From Sorangiineae bacterium NIC37A_2 (GTDB lineage Bacteria > Myxococcota_A > Polyangia > Polyangiales > Polyangiaceae), in NCBI GenBank assembly GCA_002085155.1, contig NASX01000011.1, positions 45,207 to 109,206 on the forward strand: DNA of 64,000 nucleotides. Direction: 5' to 3'. Below are positions 17,802 through 25,685 of this stretch, piece after piece. Numbering within the stretch: position 1 is the first letter of the stretch; each line of letters begins with the position of its first letter. Below the pieces are notes generated by a model. The model searched no databases. It was not told where the DNA came from and was given only the letters and a program-made list of their open reading frames with translations. The position numbers and the translations under genes are program-made.

Positions 17802-19006
17802 GTCAGGGTTCCTCGAAGGGCCTCGAGCCCCGGGAGCTTCTTGTCCAGGAGCAAGGCGAGCGCCGATTTGCCACCATCGGAGATACAGTCAATCGAAATC
17901 GGGGAATCGCCCCGGGTGGCTCGGACGGACGCGACGCTATCGTCACCGACTACCACCGTAAAGGCAGAAGAGGCCGAGAGGGCGTCGATCACGGTCCGGG
18001 TGCCCACGGAAAACTCGGGATTCCGGTAGAAACCGACGGTTCCGGACCAGACGACCGCTCCGGCGCGTTCGATTTCTCGCGTGAGCAGCTCCCTCGACTT
18101 GGGTCCGAGGTCGAGGGCCATCTTGCCCTCTGGGACGTGGGAGGCAGAAGCGATGTCAGAGCTCTGGGCACGCGGATCGGAGCCGACTGCGAAGTCTACG
18201 GGAAGGACGAGCTTGTCTCCGAGCTTGTCCGCGAGGGTTCGCGCGCCGGCGAGGAAGTCCGACTCGAAACTTGTGGCGCCGAGGGCGCCCCCGAGTGCGG
18301 CGACCATAGTGTTCGCCGCGACTCCGACCAGCGCGACGCGATGGAAGTTCGGCAGGAGTGCGAGCAGCTCGTCGCTCCGGGCTTTGAGCGAGTTCCCACC
18401 CCAGATCAAGAGGCGGGGACTATCGATCGAGCTGCGGAGGCGGGCGAAGGCGGAGAGCTCCGCCCAAAGTCCAGGGCCCGCCGCACGGCGATCGACGAGG
18501 CGGGGCAAGATCGTTGTCGTGGCCGAGGAGTAAGCGAGCGGTCGAAGCGAGTCAGCGACGTAGAGATCGATATGGGGCAATAAGGCGTGTGCGAAGGCGT
18601 CGGCTTGGGGTCCGGTGTCGTCCTCTCCGGCCAAGTTCGGCAGACAACAGACGCGCCCCGGGCGCAGTCCTTCGATGATCTTCTTGAGAGCTTCGCTGGT
18701 CGCGCTGTCGGGCAAATGGACCTCGAGTTTTCCGAGCTCGGCGAGACGCACAAGGACAGGCTCGATGCTCGGCGCCTTTTCGTTCGGCAGGCCGGGCTGT
18801 TCGCCCTTCGGATCGCGGAAGCGGGAGGCGACGATCACCCGGGCGCCCCGCTTTTCGAGCTCACCGATGGTCTGGATCAGGCGTTCGATCGGCGCGTCGT
18901 CTTCGACCTTGCCAGCCTTGGAGACAGGGACGTCGAGGTGAGTCCGCAGGAAAACGCGTTGATTTTCGAGCTCGAACGCGTCGAGTGTTTGGATGCCTGT
19001 GAGCAT
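17798..19006 (-). CDS. Degenerate phosphoglycerate-kinase-like protein (substrate site lost)
   Basis: A 402-residue protein with the PGK fold and length throughout, but with the 3-phosphoglycerate site rewritten. Where PGK has LRVDFNVP this has LRTHLDVP (Asp to His23, Asn to Asp25). SHLGRPKG is SRFRDPKG (His to Arg62, Arg to Asp65). ENLRF is PNLAG (Arg to Ala126). DAFGTAHR is DSLRPLAY (His-Arg to Ala158-Tyr159). The DDxRI arginine is Pro39 and GGAKVSDK is GGNSLKAR. The nucleotide-side motif GDDSVASV is nearer to normal. The gene occupies the usual pgk place next to tpiA, with no gapA nearby. I infer a non-glycolytic or catalytically dead paralogue; a true pgk should be elsewhere. Confidence 0.8.
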   Translation of the reverse strand: MLTGIQTLDAFELENQRVFLRTHLDVPVSKAGKVEDDAPIERLIQTIGELEKRGARVIVASRFRDPKGEQPGLPNEKAPSIEPVLVRLAELGKLEVHLPDSATSEALKKIIEGLRPGRVCCLPNLAGEDDTGPQADAFAHALLPHIDLYVADSLRPLAYSSATTTILPRLVDRRAAGPGLWAELSAFARLRSSIDSPRLLIWGGNSLKARSDELLALLPNFHRVALVGVAANTMVAALGGALGATSFESDFLAGARTLADKLGDKLVLPVDFAVGSDPRAQSSDIASASHVPEGKMALDLGPKSRELLTREIERAGAVVWSGTVGFYRNPEFSVGTRTVIDALSASSAFTVVVGDDSVASVRATRGDSPISIDCISDGGKSALALLLDKKLPGLEALRGTLT

Positions 19007-19027
19007 GGATGAGTCGTTCCTTAGACC

Positions 19028-19978
19028 TCAGGCGAAGAAGGAGCCGATGTCCCGGAAGCGCTGGTAGCGATCTTCACGGATCGCCTCGGGGCCGAGATCA
19101 ACGAGGCTCGCGAGCGTTTCATAAAGAGCTACGTCGAGCAGGCGAGCCGCCTCACTATAGTCTTGGTGCGCGCCGCCGGGGGGCTCGTCGACGATGCGAT
19201 CGACGACGCCGAGCTCGAGCAGGTGAGGCGCGGTGATCTTGAGGCGCTCGGCGGCTTCCGGAGCTTTCGAGGGGTCCTTCCAGAGGATCGACGCGCAGCC
19301 CTCGGGTGTGATCGTCGAGTAGTAGCTGAACTCCTGGACCAGGATGCGGTTCGCGACGCCGAGGGCGAGGGCGCCACCGGAGCCACCTTCGCCGATGATG
19401 GTGGTGATGACCGGAACGCTCAGGCCTGCCATGGCCTCGAGGCAGGCACCGATCGCTTCGCTTTGCCCGCGCTCTTCTGCTTCGAGTCCGGGGAATGCTC
19501 CGGGGGTGTCGACGAAGGTCAGCACAGGGAGCGAGAAGCGATCGGCGAGCGCATAGAGGCGCAGAGCCTTTCGGTAGCCCTCGGGGTTAGGCATACCGAA
19601 ATTGCGGTACATGTTGTCCTTCGTACCGCGGCCCTTTTGGTGGCCGACGATGAGGACGCTGCGTCCGTGGTAGCTCGCGATTCCTCCGACGACCGCTGCG
19701 TCATCGCGGAAGCGCCGATCGCCGTGGAGCTCGACGAAGTCCTTGAACAGCCGCTCCACGTAGTCGAGCATGTGAGGCCGATTGGGGTGCCTCGAAAGCT
19801 GGACCTTCTCGATCGGCGTCAAGTTCGAGAACACCTCCCGAGCGAGCCGAGCCGTCTTGGTCTCGAGTCGCTTCAGTTCGTCAGAGTAACGCGGATCGCT
19901 CTCGGCGCGCTTTCGAAGATCGCGTACGCGCGTGATCAGTTCGACCACGGGTCGCTCAAAGGCGAGGATGTGCGCCAT
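19028..19978 (-). CDS. accA: Acetyl-CoA carboxylase carboxyltransferase subunit alpha
   Basis: A 316-residue subunit (E. coli 319) that, with AccD, moves CO2 from biotin to acetyl-CoA to make malonyl-CoA. It shows the AccA signatures ERGQSEAIGACLEAMAGL, GEGGSGGALALGVANRI and YYSTITPEGCASILWKD. I chose the ATG at 19978, which gives MAHILAFERPVVEL, the normal family N-terminus. An in-frame extension up to 20152 does not resemble AccA. It heads the run to pgk-like, tpiA and secG. The 247 bases upstream (19979-20225) hold no gene that I can support. Confidence 0.95.
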   Translation of the reverse strand: MAHILAFERPVVELITRVRDLRKRAESDPRYSDELKRLETKTARLAREVFSNLTPIEKVQLSRHPNRPHMLDYVERLFKDFVELHGDRRFRDDAAVVGGIASYHGRSVLIVGHQKGRGTKDNMYRNFGMPNPEGYRKALRLYALADRFSLPVLTFVDTPGAFPGLEAEERGQSEAIGACLEAMAGLSVPVITTIIGEGGSGGALALGVANRILVQEFSYYSTITPEGCASILWKDPSKAPEAAERLKITAPHLLELGVVDRIVDEPPGGAHQDYSEAARLLDVALYETLASLVDLGPEAIREDRYQRFRDIGSFFA

Positions 19979-20225
19979 GGGGGCGCCCAGATTGTCTCTA
20001 AGTTGAGCCGACGTCGAGGGCGTACCGCCCAGAGGGGGGCGGAAATTTGCGAAGGAGCCAAAGTGGCTGAACCAGTCTCTGGCCCTCCTTCTGCCACCGC
20101 TGAAGCCCGGGTGGGCTCGGGCGCCCTGAGGACGCGAGGAGCAGGCGGCCAATGGAAGTCGGGCGTCGGTTCGGGAGGAGCCCCGCGCGCCGCGAAAATC
20201 GTCGGGGCGCTCTGCCCGGCCAGGC

Positions 20226-22049
20226 TCAGGAGCGAATGCTGTCGGGGACCGTCACGGTAGCGTTCGGTCCGCGAATATTGAAACAGCGGAAGGGCTTGGC
20301 TTTATTCTTCAAGACCGCCGGAGGCAGCTCCTCGTATTCGAAGCGGCCGCGAAGAGCTTCGAGGGTTACTTCGCTGACGACGATCTGACCGGCAAGTGCG
20401 ATACCGCAAAGTCGCGCGCTCGTGTTGGCTGTATCGCCGATGACCGTGTAGCTGAGAGCGCGGGAGCTCCCGATATAGCCGGCGACGAGCGGGCCTGTGT
20501 GGATGCCGATGCCGACGTCGAGGGCCTCTTGGCCCGCTTGGGCTCGAGAGCGATTGTAAATCTCGAGCACGCGCCGTTGTTCGAGCGCACATTCGACGCT
20601 GCGAATCGCGTCGTCTTCATGCACGACCGGGGCGCCCCAGAGGGCCATGATCCCGTCGCCCATGAACTTGTCGAGGGTTCCCTCGAAGCGGAACACCGTC
20701 TCGACCATCAGCTCGAAATACTCGTTGAGCATCTCGACGATCGCTTCCGGCGTCGCCTTCTCACTCATGGAGGTAAAACCTCGGATGTCCGAGTTGAAGA
20801 CGGTGCAGGCTTGGACCAGCTGACCGCCTTTTCGTACCTCGAGCTCCCCCGAGAAGACTTTCTCTGCCAAGTTGGGCGAGAGGAGTCGACTGAAGCGCTC
20901 GCGATGGATCGCTTCTTGTTCGACCTTCTTCCCGAGGATGTTGATCTCGATGAACATCGCCGCCTGGTTCGCGATCGAGGTGACGATCTCGAGGTCCTTC
21001 TGCTGAAACTGAGCGAGGCTCTCGCTGTCCAGCCAAAGCACGCCGAGGATCTCATCATCGTGCAATAGGGGCGCGACGATCGCGGAGCTGATCCGGTTCA
21101 GGATCATGCTCTTGCCCTTGGAGGCGGCGAAATCTTGGGCCGCGTCGTGGGTGAGCACTGTCTTCCGCTCTTTGATCACGTGCTCCATCATCGTCGACGA
21201 AACCGGGATCGGTTTATCGGTTCCATCGCGACGCAGGCTCGCCGCGGGGACGAGCTCCTCGCGGCCGTTCTCTTTCAAAAGAATCACACCGCGGTCAGCG
21301 CGGACGAAACGGAAGATGGTCTCGAGGATCTTGTCGAGCAGCTTCTGAAAGTCGCGCTCGAGCGCGATCTCTCGGGAGAGCTCGTGGGACAGGCGGAGCC
21401 GCTCGTAGTCTTGGGCGAGCTGGACTGGATTGTTCGCGAGCTGCTCGTAGGGCAAAAAGCCCTTCATCGTGGCGTCGATCTGAGTCCCGATGGAGCGCTT
21501 GTTGTCGTTCAAGTCGACGCGCGTCTTCATGCCGAGACGCCGTTCGGACGAGCTCGGGGGATTTCCCGCGATGATTTGAGAGGTATTGAGCTGAGAAACG
21601 CCGCCGATCGGCGCCGGCGTCGGGCTGCTCATGGGGCGGAAGCCACCTGCGAGCGGGGGCTTGAGCGGAACCGTCGGCTGCGGAGGACCTTTTGCCTCGA
21701 GCTCTGCGGCGGTGGCCCCTGTTGAGTGTTCCCAGGCGGGCGCGACGGTGGGCTCAGGGAGCTCTGCGGTGCGGACGATGCGAGCCTTGGATTGGCCCAT
21801 CGTGATCTCCGCGCCTTCGGTGAGGGCTACTTCACCCTGCACCTTCTGCCCATTGACGTAGGTGCCATTCAGGCTGCCGAGGTCCTTGAGGATGAAGACG
21901 CCGCCGCGGAGCTCGATGATGCAGTGCTCTTTGCTGACAATCTTGTCGAGCACTTGGATCGAGTTGTCCGGGTGCCGCCCCAGCGTGTTACGCGCTTTGA
22001 GTTCGAACGTCCGTTGACCCTCGGGGGTCGTGAGCTCCAAACGCGCCAT
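20226..22049 (-). CDS. FHA-GAF class III adenylate/guanylate cyclase
   Basis: A 607-residue signalling protein. FHA domain at about 1-95 with the phosphothreonine-binding residues Arg25, Ser39, His42 and Asn61 (GRHPDNSI, SKEH, GSLNGTYVNG). A Pro-rich linker and a short helical region follow, then a GAF domain at about 220-370. The class III cyclase domain is at about 390-600. Cyclase motifs: FNSDIRGFTSM (metal Asp), DKFMGDGIMALWG (second metal Asp and base-selecting Lys) and SYTVIGDTANTSARL. The Lys/Asp pattern suggests cAMP as product. No membrane segment is seen, so it should be cytoplasmic and probably recruited to a phosphorylated Ser/Thr-kinase substrate. Confidence 0.92.
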   Translation of the reverse strand: MARLELTTPEGQRTFELKARNTLGRHPDNSIQVLDKIVSKEHCIIELRGGVFILKDLGSLNGTYVNGQKVQGEVALTEGAEITMGQSKARIVRTAELPEPTVAPAWEHSTGATAAELEAKGPPQPTVPLKPPLAGGFRPMSSPTPAPIGGVSQLNTSQIIAGNPPSSSERRLGMKTRVDLNDNKRSIGTQIDATMKGFLPYEQLANNPVQLAQDYERLRLSHELSREIALERDFQKLLDKILETIFRFVRADRGVILLKENGREELVPAASLRRDGTDKPIPVSSTMMEHVIKERKTVLTHDAAQDFAASKGKSMILNRISSAIVAPLLHDDEILGVLWLDSESLAQFQQKDLEIVTSIANQAAMFIEINILGKKVEQEAIHRERFSRLLSPNLAEKVFSGELEVRKGGQLVQACTVFNSDIRGFTSMSEKATPEAIVEMLNEYFELMVETVFRFEGTLDKFMGDGIMALWGAPVVHEDDAIRSVECALEQRRVLEIYNRSRAQAGQEALDVGIGIHTGPLVAGYIGSSRALSYTVIGDTANTSARLCGIALAGQIVVSEVTLEALRGRFEYEELPPAVLKNKAKPFRCFNIRGPNATVTVPDSIRS

Positions 22050-22060
22050 CCGCCAGGTAC

Positions 22061-22111
22061 GCTACCGTCCCTCCGGTAGCACTTCAAGGCCACCCGACTG
22101 CTTCGGGTGGC
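22061..22111 (-). other. Two hairpins in the leader of the cyclase gene
   Basis: GCTACC/GGTAGC (22061-22066 with 22075-22080) and GCCACCC/GGGTGGC (22089-22095 with 22105-22111) are both perfect stems, placed 12 and 40 bases upstream of the cyclase start. The first would sit close to the ribosome site. They could be leader structure or a terminator-like block; no T-run follows. Confidence 0.35.
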
Positions 22112-22294
22112 TCTGGTCTCGCTCTCGCCGCCCCTCCCCACAGGATCGCTCGCTCCGCTATCCTACATCGGTCCTAGATGGAGGCGGCGCCGTGCTGACG
22201 AACCCCCACGCGGACAGCGGCGCCTTTCGCAGCATCGCGCGCAAGTGGGGCAAGGGACGCGCGTCCGGTGACAAGCTCTTGTAGAGTGACCTCG

Positions 22295-23887
22295 ATGGTG
22301 TCTTTAGCGGATGTGCGCCCCGGCTCAGGAGCTCAAGAGGAGGCTCTCGTGCTCGCGATCGATCAAGGGACTACGGGGACGACGGCGGTTCTCTACCAAC
22401 TCGCGCCAGACGAGAGCACAGGTTCACTCAAGTTCCGCGCGCTCACTCGAAAGACGCGCGACTTCCCGCAGCACTTCCCAGCGCCCGGCTGGGTCGAACA
22501 CGACGCTGAGGAAATTTGGCAGAGCGTGGTCGGCGCGGTGGGAGATGTGCTCGCGCTCACGCCTGGCGCTGCGCGTCGCATCGCGGCCATCGGTCTCACG
22601 AATCAGCGGGAGACTGTGCTGCTCTGGGAACGCAAGACCGGCAAGGCGGTGGCCCCCGCGCTCGTCTGGCAAGACCGGCGCACCAGTGAGCGCTGCCACG
22701 AACTCCGCGCCTCGGCCCAAGCGGCGCTCATCCAAGACAAGACGGGGCTCGTCATCGATCCCTACTTTTCGGCGACGAAACTCGAGTGGCTCTTCAAGAA
22801 CAATCCAGGTCTCCAAGAGCGGGCCGAGAGAGGGGAGCTTTGTTTCGGCACGATCGATAGCTATCTCACCGCGCGGCTCGGAGGCGCCGCTGCTCCTCAT
22901 ATCATCGAGTTCACCAACGCCTCGCGCACGTTGCTCTTCGATTTGCGCGCAGGGAAGTTCGACGACGATCTGCTCGAGCTCTTCTCGGTCCCGAAGGCCT
23001 GTGTCCCGCGCGTGATCGCGTCGAACGAAATCGCCACGCGCACCTCCGGCTTCCCTGGCCTTCCCGACGGCATTCCGATCGCCGGCATCGCGGGCGACCA
23101 ACACGCGGCGCTTTTTGGGCAAGGTGCTCTCGATCCCGGTCAAGGGAAGTGCACCATCGGCACAGGGGCGTTCCTGCTCGTGACCACGGGCGATCAGGCG
23201 GTCAAGAGCTTGTCGGGCCTTCTGACCACGCCTGCCTGGAAGCTCGGGGAGCGCGTCCAATACGCCCTCGAGGGGTCGGCTTTCACCGCCGGGGCCGCGG
23301 TCGGATTTTTACGCGACTCCCTCGGAATGATCTCGTCAGCGAAGGAAGTGGAAGCGCTTGCTCGCACAGTTCCCGACAGTGGAGGTGTGGTGTTTGTGCC
23401 CGCTCTCGCCGGTCTAGCTGCGCCCCATTGGCTTCCCGACGCTCGGGGCCTTCTGGCAGGGCTGACTCGGGGAACGACCCGTGGTCATATCGCGCGTGCG
23501 GTCCTCGATGGAATCGCTCACGAAGTCACGGATTTGATCGAGACGGTCGCGGGCGATCTGCACGGCGCCGGGCTCCCCGCCTTGGCGGAGCTTCGCGTCG
23601 ACGGTGGAGCGTCAGAGAATGACCTGCTCCTCGAACTTCTCTCTGATTTCACGAGGTTGGCGGTGAAACGCGGGCGCGACGTCGAGTCGACGGCTCGGGG
23701 CGCTGGGCTCTTGGCTGCTTTGGGAGCTGGGCTTGTTGCCAGCGAGGAGATCGCTCGGGATGCCTTCGAGCTCGATCGGGCCTTTGAACCTCCGGAAAAT
23801 GCCGCGTTCTCGGAGGCAGCGCGGCGCGCCTATCACGAGACAGTGCGGGTTTGTGCAGAGGACGCGGCGATGCGCCGGGCGCGCTAG
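22295..23887 (+). CDS. glpK: Glycerol kinase
   Basis: A 530-residue FGGY-family kinase that makes glycerol 3-phosphate. Signatures: AIDQGTTGTTAVLYQ (phosphate loop; E. coli has AIDQGTTSSRAVV), GLTNQRETV, WQDRRTSERC, GIAGDQHAALFGQ and, near the C-terminus, LRVDGGASENDLL. About 20 residues precede the family N-terminus. I use the ATG at 22295, but a downstream start cannot be excluded, and an upstream GTG at 22268 would extend it by 9 residues. No glpF or glpD gene is adjacent. Confidence 0.95.
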   Translation: MVSLADVRPGSGAQEEALVLAIDQGTTGTTAVLYQLAPDESTGSLKFRALTRKTRDFPQHFPAPGWVEHDAEEIWQSVVGAVGDVLALTPGAARRIAAIGLTNQRETVLLWERKTGKAVAPALVWQDRRTSERCHELRASAQAALIQDKTGLVIDPYFSATKLEWLFKNNPGLQERAERGELCFGTIDSYLTARLGGAAAPHIIEFTNASRTLLFDLRAGKFDDDLLELFSVPKACVPRVIASNEIATRTSGFPGLPDGIPIAGIAGDQHAALFGQGALDPGQGKCTIGTGAFLLVTTGDQAVKSLSGLLTTPAWKLGERVQYALEGSAFTAGAAVGFLRDSLGMISSAKEVEALARTVPDSGGVVFVPALAGLAAPHWLPDARGLLAGLTRGTTRGHIARAVLDGIAHEVTDLIETVAGDLHGAGLPALAELRVDGGASENDLLLELLSDFTRLAVKRGRDVESTARGAGLLAALGAGLVASEEIARDAFELDRAFEPPENAAFSEAARRAYHETVRVCAEDAAMRRAR

Positions 23888-24026
23888 GGGCTTGTTCGCG
23901 CCGCATCGGAATTCTTTGCACCGCTGTGCAGGCAAACGGTCGCCGTGAGGCTGCGCCCATCTCCTTGGGTTTCTTTGTGAAGTTATGTAGCAGGCGCGGA
24001 GTGCGCCTGGGAGAGAATCCATGGTG

Positions 24027-24079
24027 GGGAGAATACTGGTCCATTGGACGGTTCTTTGGTGGTCCATCGGTATCCTCCC
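24027..24079 (+). other. Candidate structured RNA / long stem-loop
   Basis: Pairing of 24027-24039 with 24067-24079 gives a stem of GGGAG, one A.C mismatch and then ATACTGG against its complement, with wobble pairs T.G and G.T. The 27-base loop contains a smaller TCC/GGA hairpin. It lies about 110 bases upstream of the UPF0158 gene start. It matches no riboswitch class that I recognise. Confidence 0.3.
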
Positions 24080-24160
24080 GTGGGCATGAACTCGCCGTGC
24101 CGGCTGTTGAACTTATCACGCACCCGGCGCATGATTGTGGCTTGGAACGGGTCCGTTTTC

Positions 24161-24178
24161 TTAGTTCTTGTAGGCTGA
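24161..24178 (+). repeat. Copy 2 of the shared upstream element
   Basis: TTAGTTCTTGTAGGCTGA ends 9 bases before the ATG of the UPF0158 gene and matches the element at 9482-9500 except for one missing A. Flanking bases differ, so this is not a longer duplication. Confidence 0.5.
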
Positions 24179-24187
24179 GGCTTCTCC

Positions 24188-24958
24188 ATGTCTGAAGGTA
24201 AACCGCTACGCACCGTCCCCGTCGATTGGGAGGCACTGGAGGATGCATTCGAGAACAATGCGCCCGAGGTCCACAGCTACCTTCATATCGCTACCGGTGA
24301 GGTCATCCGCGTCGTAGACGGGATCGCCGACCCTGGGATGCATTCTCGCATCGCGACGGACCCGAGCTATCTGCGCATCGATCCGGTGAGCTCCCGGGAG
24401 CAGTACCGCTGGATGGAGAGGTTCATTCCGATGGTGGAGGACGAGGAGGTCAAGCGCCGCCTCTCCCAGGCCATCGATGGGAAAGGTGCGTTCCGCCGCT
24501 TCAAGGACGTGCTCATGAGCTACTCCGTCGAGCGCGAGCGCTGGTTCGAGTTTCGCAGTGAGCGCCTGCGCGTCTTCATGGAAGCCTGGCTCTCGGCCCA
24601 CGCCCTCGAGGGCGTGGTTCGTGCAGCCGTCCCGCCGGAGAGCTCGCCTCTGCCTGACCCCACTCGCGCCGCTGAGACGCGACCGCGACGGGTCGGAGAT
24701 GACTCGGGGTCGCGCTACCGCGGCGCCGACAGTGTGCGCCGCCAGATCCTCGACGTGCTCGATGGCCTGGGCTCGCGAGAGCTCGAGAAGGTCTTGGTCT
24801 TCGCCGAATTCGTTCTGCATCGGCACGGGGGCCGAGCCTCTCCTGAGCGCCGGGGTGCTACCGTTGTTTCGGTGCCCTCTTCCTCGTCCGCTGTGGACGG
24901 GAAAGAGGCCTTCGAGCCCGATCCTCCGACCCAAAGGCGGGCGGCGGAGCGCCGCTGA
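24188..24958 (+). CDS. UPF0158-family protein
   Basis: A 256-residue soluble protein. The first 145 residues match the UPF0158 family: VDWEALEDAFENNAPEVHSY, then a short beta segment (LHIATGEVIRVVDG), RWMERFIPMV and a C-terminal helix with RWFEFRSERL. The family's biochemical function is not known. A linker and a second small helical domain (RRQILDVLDGLGSRELEKVL) follow, then a disordered tail of about 45 residues. It is followed closely (4-base gap) by a gene for an exported protein. The shared 18-base element precedes it. Confidence 0.8.
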   Translation: MSEGKPLRTVPVDWEALEDAFENNAPEVHSYLHIATGEVIRVVDGIADPGMHSRIATDPSYLRIDPVSSREQYRWMERFIPMVEDEEVKRRLSQAIDGKGAFRRFKDVLMSYSVERERWFEFRSERLRVFMEAWLSAHALEGVVRAAVPPESSPLPDPTRAAETRPRRVGDDSGSRYRGADSVRRQILDVLDGLGSRELEKVLVFAEFVLHRHGGRASPERRGATVVSVPSSSSAVDGKEAFEPDPPTQRRAAERR

Positions 24959-24962
24959 ACTG

Positions 24963-25676
24963 ATGAGGTCGGTCCGCCGATTCTCGCTGCGGACGCTCGC
25001 CGGCTCGTCTCTGCTCGCGGGCGCGCTCGTCTCGTCCGGCGCGACGCGAGCCGAAGAGGTGGTGACGGTCCCGGCGGATCGGGTGATCGCTCGCTTTTTT
25101 GCGCCTGAGACAGGCGGCGCCAAAAAGCCTCACTTCATCATGGCTCGGGAGCTGGCCTTTGAGGCCCGCTTGGTCGCGCTCGCCGATCCTGCGCATCTCC
25201 CCGGTGAGGTCCCCTACCGAAAACATCACGTGCAGGTCGCGCTCGAGCGGGCGATCGGTGAGACGCTGCTCGCGGAGCTCGCGGTCGATCCTGAGCCGAG
25301 CCCCGAAGAGGTCCGAGAACAGTCCCAAAGGGCCGAGGCGCTTGCGATCACTGAGGTGCGGGGTGAGGCGGCTCTCTGGGAGGCGGCGCGGGCAGAAGGT
25401 CTCGGTCGACTCGAGGTGCAGAGGATTTTTCGGCGGCGAGCGCGGGCTAGTCTCTATCTCGACCGGATGGTCGCGCCGATGCTGAGTCCGAGCGTCGCGG
25501 AGCTGCGTCGGGTTCATGAAGAAGAGCGCACGCCCTTTTCGGGGCAGCCGTTCGCGCGCGTCCGCTCGCAGCTCGAGCGCTGGTATGTAGCGAAGCGGCT
25601 GCGTGTGAGCGTCCAGGCCTACTACCAGAACGCTGGCTCGCGCCTCGATCTCACATTCTTCTCCGCACCCAAGTGA
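24963..25676 (+). CDS. Exported protein, possibly SurA/PpiC-N-domain-like periplasmic chaperone
   Basis: A 237-residue protein with an N-terminal signal peptide (RRFSLRT, hydrophobic core, cleavage after ATRA near residue 30). A twin arginine is present at residues 5-6, but the Tat consensus is incomplete, so Sec export is as likely. The mature part is helical, with patterns such as ALERAIGETLLAELAVDPEP, EEVREQSQRAE and VAELRRVHEEERTPF that recall the substrate-binding arms of SurA/PrsA-type chaperones. I do not see a parvulin domain. I take the ATG four bases after the upstream stop. Function remains a guess. Confidence 0.6.
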   Translation: MRSVRRFSLRTLAGSSLLAGALVSSGATRAEEVVTVPADRVIARFFAPETGGAKKPHFIMARELAFEARLVALADPAHLPGEVPYRKHHVQVALERAIGETLLAELAVDPEPSPEEVREQSQRAEALAITEVRGEAALWEAARAEGLGRLEVQRIFRRRARASLYLDRMVAPMLSPSVAELRRVHEEERTPFSGQPFARVRSQLERWYVAKRLRVSVQAYYQNAGSRLDLTFFSAPK

Positions 25677-25685
25677 GCTCTTCGC

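Larger units (their letters stand above)
23888..24187 (+). other. 300-base intergenic region with several stem-loops
   Basis: There is no convincing gene here. Three structures stand out: a small stem TGCAC/GTGCA near 23925-23938; a perfect 7-bp stem CAGGCGC/GCGCCTG (23991-23997 with 24003-24009); and a longer imperfect 13-position stem (24027-24039 with 24067-24079, one mismatch and two wobble pairs). The last encloses two near-direct repeats, TGGTCCATTGG and TGGTCCATCGG. A possible promoter is TTGAAC (24107-24112), 17 bases, CATGAT (24130-24135). The shared element at 24161-24178 follows. Confidence 0.45.

Noticed and set aside
24021..24090. A tRNA-like fold in the intergenic region after glpK
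   Set aside because: There is no acceptor stem with CCA-type end, no T-loop GTTCGA-type sequence and no anticodon arm. It is only a long imperfect stem.
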